The position numbers and the translations under genes were made by a program. The notes beneath the pieces were generated by a model, which worked only from the letters and a program-made list of their open reading frames with translations, did no database searches and was not told where the DNA came from. From the NCBI GenBank assembly GCA_016124975.1, contig WGMP01000025.1:62001-126000 (forward strand): 64,000 bases of DNA, given 5' to 3'. This DNA is from Phycisphaera sp. (GTDB lineage: Bacteria > Planctomycetota > Phycisphaerae > Phycisphaerales > SM1A02). Shown here piece by piece: positions 20,082-28,446 of this stretch; within the stretch, counting starts at the first letter, position 1, and the number at the start of each line of letters is the position of its first letter.

Positions 20082-20451
20082 GGTTCCGTTCTTCACTTCA
20101 GGTCGAGCGCGGGGAGACTCTGAGGAACGGAGGAGAGCGAAGTGCAGGGGAGCGCACACGGCGCGTCGCGCACGGCCGTTGGTCTTGGAAGACGAGGCAC
20201 CATGACGGAGGCGTGATCGTTGTCCGCGAGACATGGCGCCGGGGTCGCTGCGAGAGCGGCGCCTCGCAGGCAACTGAGTGGATCGCACGGCGCTGGCACA
20301 GTGGGAATGCGGTCGACCTCTGGAGGCCCGATTGGGTCGCGGCGTATGCACGACTTCCGCGCGCGCGATGCGGCCTTCTCGTTTGCGGTGCACATGGAGC
20401 GCCCCGTATTCTCGCGGGCCACTCTCCGCATCTTTGTCCACGAGCGCCGCA

Positions 20452-21294
20452 ATGTCCCGCCCAGCCGCACCCTCCCTGATCCTCGACCTGCGCGATGCCC
20501 GAGTCAGGGCGCTTCTGAAGGAACCGACCCACCTGTCCGTCTGGGAGGTCCTCCGCAGATTCGATTGCCCTGTTCCGGTTCGCGAGATCGCGCGCGTGAT
20601 CCGATGCGACGAGTCGATCGCCCAAGCCGTCGTCGATGCACTCGTCGCCCTGCGGCTCGTCGTCGCTCACGCGGCATCCGCGTCATCGCGGGTGAGCCGA
20701 TACGCGACTGCGACGCAAGCGCTGGTGATCGCGTTCGATCCGGATGATCCTGGCCAGCTGGCCGAACTCGGACGGATCGGCGAACGGTTCAAGGAGCTGG
20801 GGCGTGCGGGAAGCATCTCGCTCGCGGAGTACCCAGGCTCAGGAGCGTTCGCCTTCGAGTACGCGCGGCCCGCGCGCCTCAGTGAGGAGCAGCTGACGCG
20901 GCTCAAGTCGCTCTTGAGACAGGTTCGAACCCTGCTCGAGCAGTCGGCCAGCACGAGTTCCGTCGCCCCTGGCCAAGAGGAGGCCCTCTGCACGCATCAG
21001 ATGCTGATCGAGGTGCACCCCTGCAGGCCGGGGACTCTTCCCCTGCCGCAGTTCATCATCGCACCCCGCGCCGAGGTCGGCGCCGCCGCGTCGCTCGTGT
21101 CGGGCGCGGGCATGCCCAGCCTCTCGCTGCGCGAGCGAACCGTGGCGCTCTCCCTCGCCGAAGGCAAGAGCCGACCCGCGATCGCGCGCGAACTTGGACT
21201 GTCGGTCAACACCGTCGCCACGGTGAGCAAGCGGGTGTATGCGAAGCTGAAGGTCAGGAGCCGTGCGGAACTCGCGAATCAGATTCGTGGATGA
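20452..21294 (+). CDS. LuxR-type transcriptional regulator
   Basis: 280 residues from ATG 20452 (upstream in-frame ATG at 20278 gives a tail with no family features). The C-terminal 65 residues are a LuxR/GerE helix-turn-helix: LSLRERTVALSLAEGKSRPAIARELGL with the invariant glutamate, then SVNTVATVSKRVYAKLKVRSRAEL. The N-terminal part (about residues 15-80; LSVWEVLRRFDCPVPVREIARVI then AQAVVDALVALRLV) reads like a winged-helix or ArsR/DprA-type DNA-binding fold, so the protein may have two DNA-binding domains and no recognisable receiver or ligand-binding domain. It lies between the rRNA unit and the cbb3 operon; control of the oxidase is possible but not shown. A decayed copy of its C-terminal domain follows. 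Confidence 0.75.
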   Translation: MSRPAAPSLILDLRDARVRALLKEPTHLSVWEVLRRFDCPVPVREIARVIRCDESIAQAVVDALVALRLVVAHAASASSRVSRYATATQALVIAFDPDDPGQLAELGRIGERFKELGRAGSISLAEYPGSGAFAFEYARPARLSEEQLTRLKSLLRQVRTLLEQSASTSSVAPGQEEALCTHQMLIEVHPCRPGTLPLPQFIIAPRAEVGAAASLVSGAGMPSLSLRERTVALSLAEGKSRPAIARELGLSVNTVATVSKRVYAKLKVRSRAELANQIRG

Positions 21295-21498
21295 GCTCGG
21301 CCGACGCGCGTGGGGGACGCCTCGGTGGGGCGATCTACGCGGAATCCTCCCCTTCTCGGGTGCAGCTCGGCGGGAATCTCTCTCCGTCGGGCCGCAAGGA
21401 GATGCGAAAGGTGTCCTCGTCGTGCATGGTGCAAGCCATGAAGCGACAGCCGACGCGAAGCGTCTCGATTCCTGACGGGAAGGTCGTGCGGGCGGTTC

Positions 21499-21813
21499 AG
21501 GCTTGAACAGCTCTCGCCGCAAGAGCGCTCCGTCGCGATGGCCGATGGCCGAAGCCGCCCTGAGATCGGGACCGATTTCGGCGTCTGGGTTGACACGGTC
21601 GCGTCGATCGGAAAGCGCGTCTACGCCACGCTCGGAGTCGGTCGCCGTGCGCAGCTGGCGGGCCATCTGCGGCTCGGAGGGTGGGGAGCGGGGGCGCGGC
21701 GGGCATGGGAGGGTCCTGCGGCCAGGGCGTATCCGCTCGGGAGACGCTCCTTCATCATTCGTTCTCGGACATTCTCCGCGGGCGCAGCAGGGGGTGTCCT
21801 CCTCATGTCTTGA
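21499..21813 (+). pseudogene. Decayed paralogue of the LuxR-type regulator
   Basis: In the frame containing ATG 21538 the translation LEQLSPQERSVAMADGRSRP then VDTVASIGKRVYATLGVGRRAQLAGHLR aligns with the helix-turn-helix of the intact regulator 200 bases upstream (LSLRERTVALSLAEGKSRP, VNTVATVSKRVYAKLKVRSRAELANQIR). About three residues of the first helix are missing and the N-terminal domain is absent, since upstream sequence in this frame has no homology or start. The frame continues without similarity to a stop at 21813. A tandem duplication followed by decay is the simplest reading; a short expressed 91-residue protein from ATG 21538 cannot be excluded. Confidence 0.55.
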
Positions 21814-21892
21814 TGCAGGTCCTTCTTCGTGGCCCTGCTCGCGGCCTGACTGGGGCTCCCGATGTTCCGCGCCCTCGCGGGAACTTCTGGGG

Positions 21893-21921
21893 TTGCAATC
21901 ACCGAAATCCTGATATATATG
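21893..21921 (+). promoter_or_regulatory. Candidate promoter of the cbb3 oxidase operon
   Basis: TTGCAA (21893-21898), 17-bp spacer and TATATG (21916-21921) within the only AT-rich patch (GATATATATG) before ccoNO. Start would lie about 135 bases before the ATG at 22065. Confidence 0.4.
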
Positions 21922-22064
21922 TCCGTAGTTGGAGGCACCCGAGCCTCCCCTCCCGAACCGTGATCGCGGACAGGCGTCGGTCGCCTTCCAGACAATCACG
22001 GAGAAAGCGGTAGAGATATCAACGGTGCGGCCGCCTCCGCGGACTGCACGCAAGGAACGCATCG

Positions 22065-24389
22065 ATGGCCGCCGTGACGACCGCAATCGACTCTTCGCAC
22101 GCCCAGGCGGGGGCTCCCGCGCTCGAGCGCTTCTCCTACGACGACGCCGTCGTTCGCAAGTTCATGATGGCCTCCGTGGTCTGGGGCATCGTGGGCATGC
22201 TTGTCGGCGTGCTGGTCGCGCTCCAGCTCGCGGACCCGCGCTTCAACCTCGGGCTCGAGTGGTTCAGCTTCGGCCGGCTCAGGCCGCTCCACACGAACGC
22301 CGTGATCTTCGCCTTTGCGGGCAACGCGATCTTCGCCGCGGTCTACTACTCGTCGCAGCGCCTCCTTAAGACGAGGATGTTCAGCGACCTGCTGTCCAAC
22401 ATCCACTTCTGGGGCTGGCAGGCGATCATCGTCGCGGCCGCCGTCACGCTGCCGCTCGGATTCACGCAGGGCAAGGAGTACTCCGAGCTCGAGTGGCCCA
22501 TCGACATCGCGGTCGTCGCGGTGTGGGTCGTCTTCGCCGTGAACTTCATGGGCACGCTGCTGACGCGGCGCGAGCGCCATCTCTATGTGGCCGTCTGGTT
22601 CTACATCGCGACCGTCGTCGCGATCGCGATCCTCTACATCTTCAACAACCTGGTGATGCCCGCAGGCTGGCTGCGCTCGTACTCGATCTACGCGGGCTCG
22701 CAGGACGCCTTCATGCAGTGGTGGTACGGCCACAACGCCGTCGCCTTCTTCCTCACGACGCCGTTCCTCGGCCTCATGTACTACTTCCTGCCGAAGGCGG
22801 CCGAGCGCCCCGTCTTCTCCTACAGGCTCTCGATCGTCCACTTCTGGAGCCTCGTCTTCCTCTACATCTGGGCGGGTCCGCATCACCTCCACTACACGGC
22901 GCTGCCCGAGTGGGCGTCGACGCTCGGCATGCTCTTCAGCGTGATGCTGTGGATGCCGTCGTGGGGCGGCATGATCAACGGCCTCCTCACGCTGCGCGGC
23001 GCATGGCACCGCGTCGCGAGCGACCCCGTCCTGAAGTTCTTCGTGGTGGGCATCACCTTCTACGGCATGTCGACCTTCGAGGGTCCGCTGATGTCGGTGA
23101 AGAGCGTCAACGCGCTCAGCCACTACACCGACTGGACGATCGCGCATGTCCATGGCGGCGCGCTCGGCTGGGTCGGCTTCATGTGCTTCGGCATGTTCTA
23201 CTGGCTCGCGCCGCGTCTGTTCCAGACCGAGATCGCGAAGCCCTCGTGGGTCGGGCTCCACTTCTGGATCGCGACGATCGGAATCCTCCTCTACATCGGC
23301 GCGATCTACTGGGCGGGCCTCTCGCAGGGCCTCATGTGGCGCGCGTTCGACCAGGACGGCCTGCTGCAGTTCCCCGACTTCATCGAGACGGTGACCGTGC
23401 TCATCCCGTTCTACTGGATCCGGGTGATCGGCGGAACGCTCTATCTCGCGGGCGCCGTACTGATGGGCGTGAACCTCGTGCTCACCTGGCGGAACAGGCC
23501 GAAGACCTACGACGTTCCCGTCTACGAGGCTGCGGCGCTCTCGAAGGACTTCCGCGAGCCCGCGATCCCTGGTTCGGACCTGCCTCCCGGGTATGTGCTC
23601 GGCGTGGCGCGCAAGCTCGATGTGTTCGGGCAGCTGCGCTGGCACCGCAAGTACGAGGGACTTCCCGTCGTGTTCACCATCCTCGTCGCGATCGGAGTCG
23701 TCGCCGCGAGCCTCGGCGAGATCATCCCGCTCTTCGCGCGCAAGTCGGACATCGTCCGCATCGCGAGCGTCGAGCCGTACACGCCGCTCGAGCTCGTCGG
23801 CCGCGACATCTACATCTCCGAGGGCTGCTCGAACTGCCACTCGCAGATGATTCGTCCGTTGCGCGCCGAGACGGAGCGATACGGCGAGTATTCGAAGCCG
23901 GGCGAGTTCGTCTACGACCATCCGTTCCTGTGGGGCTCGCGCCGCATCGGCCCCGACCTCGCGCGCTCGGGCGTGAAGATCCCTTCGGCGAACTGGCACA
24001 TCCGCCACTTCATCGAGCCGACGGACACGAGCCCCGGCTCGATCATGCCGTCATACACGCATCTCGTGGAGAAACCCCTTGATTTCGCCCAGGCGCGCGA
24101 ATCCGTCGCGGCGATGAAGGCGCTCGGCGTTCCCTACAGCGATGCGGATCTCGCGGGCGCGGAAGCCATGGCGCGCGCGCAGGCCCAGCGCATCGCAGCG
24201 CAGGTCGTCGAGGAGCAGGGGCCCGCGGGCATGGAGGACCGCCAGGTCATCGCGCTCGTCGCATACCTCATGCGGCTCGGCACCGATCTCAACAAGCCCG
24301 TGCCCGAGACAGCTCCCGCCGCGGCGACGACCGAGATCGCGCGGAGCGCGACCGACGCCGAGCCCGCGGACCAAGGTGGTGGACAGTGA
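22065..24389 (+). CDS. ccoNO: Fused cbb3-type cytochrome c oxidase subunits I and II (CcoN-CcoO)
   Basis: 774 residues from ATG 22065 (AAGGAA eight bases upstream). Residues 1-490 are CcoN with about 12-13 membrane helices and the haem/copper ligands: HTNAV near 74, GHNAV with CuB His near 223, the HH pair near 273-274 in WAGPHHLHY, and HVHGG near 367. Residues from about 520 on are CcoO: one membrane helix (VVFTILVAIGVVAASLGEI) and a c-type haem site C588-S-N-C591-H592 (GCSNCHSQMIRP), with the distal methionine region GSIMPSYTHL. Normally these are separate genes; a fused ccoNO occurs in some planctomycetes and other phyla. Together with CcoP it reduces oxygen with high affinity and pumps protons. 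First gene of a nine-gene operon. Confidence 0.95.
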   Translation: MAAVTTAIDSSHAQAGAPALERFSYDDAVVRKFMMASVVWGIVGMLVGVLVALQLADPRFNLGLEWFSFGRLRPLHTNAVIFAFAGNAIFAAVYYSSQRLLKTRMFSDLLSNIHFWGWQAIIVAAAVTLPLGFTQGKEYSELEWPIDIAVVAVWVVFAVNFMGTLLTRRERHLYVAVWFYIATVVAIAILYIFNNLVMPAGWLRSYSIYAGSQDAFMQWWYGHNAVAFFLTTPFLGLMYYFLPKAAERPVFSYRLSIVHFWSLVFLYIWAGPHHLHYTALPEWASTLGMLFSVMLWMPSWGGMINGLLTLRGAWHRVASDPVLKFFVVGITFYGMSTFEGPLMSVKSVNALSHYTDWTIAHVHGGALGWVGFMCFGMFYWLAPRLFQTEIAKPSWVGLHFWIATIGILLYIGAIYWAGLSQGLMWRAFDQDGLLQFPDFIETVTVLIPFYWIRVIGGTLYLAGAVLMGVNLVLTWRNRPKTYDVPVYEAAALSKDFREPAIPGSDLPPGYVLGVARKLDVFGQLRWHRKYEGLPVVFTILVAIGVVAASLGEIIPLFARKSDIVRIASVEPYTPLELVGRDIYISEGCSNCHSQMIRPLRAETERYGEYSKPGEFVYDHPFLWGSRRIGPDLARSGVKIPSANWHIRHFIEPTDTSPGSIMPSYTHLVEKPLDFAQARESVAAMKALGVPYSDADLAGAEAMARAQAQRIAAQVVEEQGPAGMEDRQVIALVAYLMRLGTDLNKPVPETAPAAATTEIARSATDAEPADQGGGQ

Positions 24390-24622
24390 AGCTGCTCACC
24401 GCCGACGCCTCCGGGCTCTTCGGGATGAGCTGGCCAGAGCTTTCGCTCATCTTCTTCCTCGCCCTCTTCATCGGCATGGTCGTCCGGCTCGTCCTGTCGC
24501 GCTCCACGCGCTGGGCGCGCGACGCACGCATGCCGCTCGACGACCTGAACCCCCAGGACGACCGCACCAAGGACAGGAGCCGCGCCGACGCGGCGCGCAA
24601 CGGAGCAGAGAACCATGTCTGA
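24386..24622 (+). CDS. ccoQ: cbb3 oxidase small subunit CcoQ
   Basis: 78 residues from GTG 24386, overlapping the ccoNO stop by four bases (GTGA). One membrane helix (SLIFFLALFIGMVVRLVL) with a short cytoplasmic tail LSRSTRWARDARMPLDD, matching the CcoQ/FixQ pattern of a single helix followed by a basic/acidic tail, where CcoQ stabilises CcoP in the complex. The position between ccoNO and ccoP supports the call more than the sequence does. It overlaps ccoP by eight bases. Confidence 0.8.
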   Translation: MKLLTADASGLFGMSWPELSLIFFLALFIGMVVRLVLSRSTRWARDARMPLDDLNPQDDRTKDRSRADAARNGAENHV

Positions 24623-25295
24623 CATCAGCACGCACGACGTCGCCGCGACCCTGGAACGCCCCGAGCGCAGGCCGCACGCTGCAGATGCGCACGGCGCATC
24701 GGGCGAGGCGGAGCTGCTGCCGCACGACTGCGACGGGATCCGCGAGTACGACAACCCCATGCCCTTCTGGTGGAGCGCGATCTTCTGGGCGACCTTCATC
24801 TTCTCGGTGCCGTACTTCGTCTTCTATCACGCGGGCGGCGTCGGCAAGACCCTCTCCGAGGGATACGAGTCGGAGGTCGGCGCGTTCTACGAGCAGCAGG
24901 CGGCGAAGCTCGGCGACCTCAAGGCCGACGACGAGACGATCCTCGCGCTGATGAGCGACGACAAGAAGATGCTCGCGGGCCGCACGATGTTCAAGGCGAA
25001 CTGCGCCACCTGCCACGCGCCCGACGGCGGCGGCCGCACGGGGCCGAACCTCACCGACGACTCGTACATCAACGTGCGCGCCCCGAAGGACCTCTACAAG
25101 GTCATCAAGGGCGGCGTGATCGCGAAGGGCATGCCTTCGTGGGAGAAGCGGTACAGCGATCCGCAGCTCGTGCTCCTCGCCGCGTACGTCGCCGGGCTGC
25201 GCGGCACGACGCCCGCGTCTGCCAAGGAAGCCCAGGGCGAGAAGATCGCTGAGTGGAGCGTGGCGGCGAAGCCCGCGGCTGAGACGAACGAGTGA
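24615..25295 (+). CDS. ccoP: cbb3 oxidase mono-haem cytochrome c subunit (CcoP-like)
   Basis: 226 residues from ATG 24615. N-terminal motif YDNPMPFWWSAIFWATFIFS is the CcoP membrane anchor (the DNPLPxWW signature). The periplasmic part carries a single c-type haem motif, C130-A-T-C133-H134, with PDGGGRTGPNLTDD and distal Met in GGVIAKGMPSW. Typical CcoP has two haem domains of about 300 residues, so this is a shortened, single-haem version in which the second domain appears to be missing rather than broken. Starts eight bases inside ccoQ. It should pass electrons from a soluble donor to the CcoO haem. Confidence 0.9.
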   Translation: MSDISTHDVAATLERPERRPHAADAHGASGEAELLPHDCDGIREYDNPMPFWWSAIFWATFIFSVPYFVFYHAGGVGKTLSEGYESEVGAFYEQQAAKLGDLKADDETILALMSDDKKMLAGRTMFKANCATCHAPDGGGRTGPNLTDDSYINVRAPKDLYKVIKGGVIAKGMPSWEKRYSDPQLVLLAAYVAGLRGTTPASAKEAQGEKIAEWSVAAKPAAETNE

Positions 25296-25338
25296 GCGCC
25301 CACGCGCATCGAAGCCGGAACCAGGACACGAACGAACC

Positions 25339-27018
25339 ATGCAGCTTCCAGTCCTCAACATGAACTTCGTGGCGAACGGCGGCTCGGGGGCCGCCCGTGC
25401 GGAAGAGGCCGCGGGCCCGTTCCTGAAGCCAGAGGGCCGCGTCCTCGCGACGCTCGAGCAGGATGGCCGCCGGCGCTGGCTTCGCCCGAAGCCGAGCAAC
25501 GGCCCGTGGTGGCGCAGGCGACTCGTCGTCGCGTGGGCGTTGATCGTGCTCTACACGGTGATCCCTTGGACGAAGGTCGACGGAATGCCGACGATCCTGC
25601 TCGACCTCGTCGAGCGCAAGTTCGTCTTCTTTGGCGCCGTGTTCCGTCCGACGGAGACGCTGCTCTTCGCGCTGCTCTTCCTGTCGGTCTTCTTCGGGAT
25701 CTTCCTGCTCACGGCCGTCTTCGGCCGCGTGTGGTGCGGGTGGGCGTGCCCGCAGACGGTCTACATGGAGTTCGTCTACCGTCCGCTCGAGCGGCTCTTC
25801 CTCGGCAAGGCCTACGCCAATCCGAAGGCGAGCGTGTCGCCATGGCGACGCGTCGCGATGTACGCGGCGTTCGTCGTCGTGTCGGCGCACCTCGCGAACA
25901 CATTCCTCGCATGGTTCGTTGGCGCGGACAGGCTGACCGAGTGGATCTTCACGAGCACGCCGTTCGAGCATCCCGTCGCGTTCGCGGTCTTCGCCGCGAT
26001 CACGGGCCTGATGCTGTTCGACTTCCTGTTCTTCCGCGAGCAGCTGTGCGCGCTGGTCTGCCCGTACGGGCGCTTCCAGTCTGCGCTGCTCGACAAGGAC
26101 TCGCTGACGGTCGCCTATGACCGCGCGCGCGGCGAGCCGCGTGGCAAGGGCGCGCGCCGTGCGCCGCGCAAGTGCGGCGGCGGGGGTTGCGGCGGTGCCG
26201 GAAAGTGTGGCGGAGGCGGAGGCGGGTGCGGTGGTGGCGGCGGAGGGTGCTGCAGCACGCGTGCCCCGCAGGACGCCGCGCACGACGCCGCGCACGACGC
26301 GACCGCGGCGATGGCCGCCGTCGAGGAGCCCGCGCCGCGCGGCGACTGCGTGGACTGCACGCTCTGCGTGCAGACCTGCCCTGCCGGCATCGACATCCGC
26401 GACGGCCTGCAGCTCGAGTGCATCCAGTGCACCCAGTGCATCGACGCATGCGATGGGGTGATGGAGAAGCTGGGGCGTCCGAAGGGCCTGATCCGCTATT
26501 CCTCCGAGCGCGCGATCGAGCATGCGCCGCGCAAGCGCGTGCGGGTGCGGCTCATCGTCTATCCCGTGATCCTCGTCGCGCTCCTGACGGGCGTCGTGCT
26601 GCTCGCGGTGAACCGCCAGCCTGCGTTCGTCGCGGTGCTGCGCACGCAGGGCATTCCGTACATCGTCCGCGAGCAGGGCACGCCCGCCGCCGTGGTCGAG
26701 AGCACGGTGCGCCTGCGTGTCGACAACCGCGCGCGCGATGCGCGCACCTATCTCGTCGAGGGCGGCGAGGGCGTGCGTCTCGTGCGCTCCGAGCGGATCA
26801 CCGTCGAGCGCGACGCGAGCGCGGAGGTCGATGTCGTCGTCCTGAGCGATCCGTCCGAGTTCACGCTCGGGCGGCGAAAGGTCGCGCTTCATGTGCGCGA
26901 CGAGGCGGGTGGAGACCGCGATTTCGACGGAACCGTCGAGGTCGGGGTCCTTGGTCCGATCGCGGGCGGCCTGGGGGGCCGCGACCGCGCCGCGGACGGG
27001 AAGGAGTCCGTGCCATGA
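25339..27018 (+). CDS. ccoG: Polyferredoxin CcoG/RdxA with a Cys-Gly-rich insert
   Basis: 559 residues from ATG 25339. Membrane-bound 4Fe-4S protein of cbb3 maturation (copper reduction/delivery step in CcoG studies). Family features: WVDGMPTILLDLVERKFVFFG-like block near residue 75, CGWACPQTVYMEF, ALVCPYGRFQSALLDKDSL, two ferredoxin motifs (DCVDCTLCVQTCPAGIDIRDG near 336 and LECIQCTQCIDACD), then a membrane helix and an Ig-like C-terminal domain. Between about residues 270 and 333, after RGEPRGKG, an insert absent from typical CcoG carries six or more cysteines in long glycine runs (KCGGGGC, KCGGGGGGC, GGCC) followed by AHDAAHDA. The insert looks like a metal-binding low-complexity loop; this is inference. 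It ends with a 4-base overlap to ccoH. Confidence 0.93.
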   Translation: MQLPVLNMNFVANGGSGAARAEEAAGPFLKPEGRVLATLEQDGRRRWLRPKPSNGPWWRRRLVVAWALIVLYTVIPWTKVDGMPTILLDLVERKFVFFGAVFRPTETLLFALLFLSVFFGIFLLTAVFGRVWCGWACPQTVYMEFVYRPLERLFLGKAYANPKASVSPWRRVAMYAAFVVVSAHLANTFLAWFVGADRLTEWIFTSTPFEHPVAFAVFAAITGLMLFDFLFFREQLCALVCPYGRFQSALLDKDSLTVAYDRARGEPRGKGARRAPRKCGGGGCGGAGKCGGGGGGCGGGGGGCCSTRAPQDAAHDAAHDATAAMAAVEEPAPRGDCVDCTLCVQTCPAGIDIRDGLQLECIQCTQCIDACDGVMEKLGRPKGLIRYSSERAIEHAPRKRVRVRLIVYPVILVALLTGVVLLAVNRQPAFVAVLRTQGIPYIVREQGTPAAVVESTVRLRVDNRARDARTYLVEGGEGVRLVRSERITVERDASAEVDVVVLSDPSEFTLGRRKVALHVRDEAGGDRDFDGTVEVGVLGPIAGGLGGRDRAADGKESVP

Positions 27019-27539
27019 GCCGGGGCGGACTCCTCTCCCGTCTGCGTTCGGACCGCTGGATGTTCGTGCCGATCGTGCTGCTCGCATTCACGGTGGTGAC
27101 GGGCTTCGCCACGGTGATGAGCGCTGTGGTCGGTCATCCGCTGGGCACCGAGCCCGCGTACGACCGCAAGGCTGCGTCGTGGGACGCCGAGCGCGAGCAG
27201 CGCGCCATGAACGAGCGGCTGCGCTGGGTGGTCACGCCCGACATCGCCTCGGCGGGCGCGAGGCGGACGCTCACCCTCACCGTCGAGGACAAGCACGCAG
27301 CGCGCATCGACGCGGAGCGCGTGCGCGTCGAGTGCATTCCCATCAGGAACGCCGAGGCGCGCGTCGAGATCGCGCTCCACCGCGACGCGGAGGGAATCTT
27401 CAGCGGCGGCTTCGACTCGCCGATCGGCGGACAGTGGGAGTTCCGCGTGGCCGTCGAGGATGGCGAGATGCGCTACACCGACGCGTTCCGCAGGTTCCTC
27501 ACGCCTGCGGCCGCGTCTCGGGGGGCGATCGATGGCTGA
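27015..27539 (+). CDS. ccoH: FixH/CcoH family protein
   Basis: 174 residues from ATG 27015, overlapping the ccoG stop (ATGA). One N-terminal membrane helix (WMFVPIVLLAFTVVTGFATVM), then AYDRKAASWDAEREQRAMNERLRW, the conserved start of FixH, and a beta-rich periplasmic domain (TLTLTVEDKHAARID, PIGGQWEFRVAVEDG). CcoH stays with the cbb3 complex during and after assembly. Overlaps the next gene by eight bases. Confidence 0.88.
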   Translation: MSRGGLLSRLRSDRWMFVPIVLLAFTVVTGFATVMSAVVGHPLGTEPAYDRKAASWDAEREQRAMNERLRWVVTPDIASAGARRTLTLTVEDKHAARIDAERVRVECIPIRNAEARVEIALHRDAEGIFSGGFDSPIGGQWEFRVAVEDGEMRYTDAFRRFLTPAAASRGAIDG

Positions 27540-28446
27540 CTCCGCGGTCATCGCGCTCGCGGGCACCGTGCTCGCGTCGAGCCTGCTCGGCAGCGCGCAC
27601 TGCGCGGGCATGTGCGGCGGGCTTGCGCTCGTCGCCGTCGGCGGCGACCGCAAGAGCGCGCTGGCGCGACAGATCGGCTATCACGGCGGGAGGCTCGCGT
27701 CGTACGCGTCCGTCGGCGCGTTGGCCGGCCTCGCGGGGCAGGTCGTCGACGACGCGGGCGTCCTCGTGGGCGTGCAGCGGGTGGCTGCGATCGCCGCGGG
27801 GGTCCTGATCGCGGTGTTCGGCGTGGTCGCGATCGCCCGGGCCTTCGGTGCGCGTGTTCCCATGGCGGGCACGCCGAGGCCGCTCGTGGTGATCGCGCAG
27901 CGCGTGCACGCGCGTGCGCTGAGGCTGCCGCCGTCGTGGCGGGGCGTGCCGATCGGTCTCGCCACGCCGCTTCTTCCGTGCGGATGGCTGTATGCGTTCG
28001 TCGCGATCGCGGCGGCCAGCGCGTCGATGGCGACCGGCGCGCTCGTGATGGCCGCGTTCTGGCTCGGCACCGTTCCCGCGGTCGCGCTTGCGGCAAGCGG
28101 CGCGCGCCTCGCCTTCGCGAAGCTCGGGCGATGGGCACCCGTCGCGGCCGGCGTGGCCATGATCGCGGTCGGGCTGCACGCGGCGATCGGTCGCGGCGGG
28201 CTTGCCGAGGTCGCGATGTCGGATGTGCGTGCGATGCGTGCGTCGGCGCCCGCGTCGATCGAGTCGCTCGTCGAGCAGGCGGACGAGGCGGGCGAGACGC
28301 TGCCTCCGTGCTGCAGGGAGAAGGTCGGGCCGTGCGAGGACCCGGCGGCGCCCGAGGACCCGGCCGCGCCCGAGGACCCGGCGGCGCCCGAGGACCCGGC
28401 CGCGCCTGAGGACACCGTCGCCATCGACGCAGGAGGCTCGCGATGA
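27532..28446 (+). CDS. SafE/TauE-like membrane protein with Cys-rich repeat tail
   Basis: 304 residues from ATG 27532. Six or so membrane segments with the motif GSAHCAGMCGGLAL in the first and TPLLPCGWLYAF in the fourth, which define the sulfite exporter SafE/UreH-like family that is often encoded in ccoGHIS clusters and thought to help metal (copper) handling. After the last helix the tail holds PPCCREKVGPC and then four exact repeats of E-D-P-A-A-P (28336-28407) before the stop. The two CC/C groups could bind a metal ion; the repeat is probably a flexible linker-like tail. Function in cbb3 assembly is inferred from context. Stop overlaps the start of ccoI by four bases. Confidence 0.85.
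   Translation: MADSAVIALAGTVLASSLLGSAHCAGMCGGLALVAVGGDRKSALARQIGYHGGRLASYASVGALAGLAGQVVDDAGVLVGVQRVAAIAAGVLIAVFGVVAIARAFGARVPMAGTPRPLVVIAQRVHARALRLPPSWRGVPIGLATPLLPCGWLYAFVAIAAASASMATGALVMAAFWLGTVPAVALAASGARLAFAKLGRWAPVAAGVAMIAVGLHAAIGRGGLAEVAMSDVRAMRASAPASIESLVEQADEAGETLPPCCREKVGPCEDPAAPEDPAAPEDPAAPEDPAAPEDTVAIDAGGSR
28336..28407 (+). repeat. 18-bp coding tandem repeat, four units (E-D-P-A-A-P)
   Basis: GAGGACCCGG(C)GGCGCCC-type units at 28336-28353, 28354-28371, 28372-28389 and 28390-28407. Units alternate between GGCGGCGCC and GGCCGCGCC at synonymous positions, so the ancestral expansion unit may have been 36 bp. Confidence 0.9.

Larger units (their letters stand above)
19724..20451 (+). 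other. Intergenic region with two 14-bp minisatellites
   Basis: About 730 bases with no convincing gene between the rRNA terminator and the LuxR-type regulator. It contains two different 14-bp tandem arrays (19815-19864 and 19970-20081) and, near 20407, TATTCT, a possible -10 about 40 bases before the regulator start. Frames that remain open across it look like background of high GC. Confidence 0.7.
21295..22064 (+). other. Gap before the cbb3 operon with a regulator remnant and a promoter candidate
   Basis: 770 bases holding no intact gene with family support. 21499-21690 is a remnant of a LuxR-type helix-turn-helix (separate entry). 21893-21921 is an AT-rich promoter candidate. No FNR/ANR-type TTGAT-N4-ATCAA palindrome was found in the 170 bases before ccoNO. 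Confidence 0.6.

Noticed and set aside
21850-22064. FNR/ANR box controlling the cbb3 operon
   Set aside because: No TTGAT-N4-ATCAA-like palindrome is present; the AT-rich patch fits a -10 element better.
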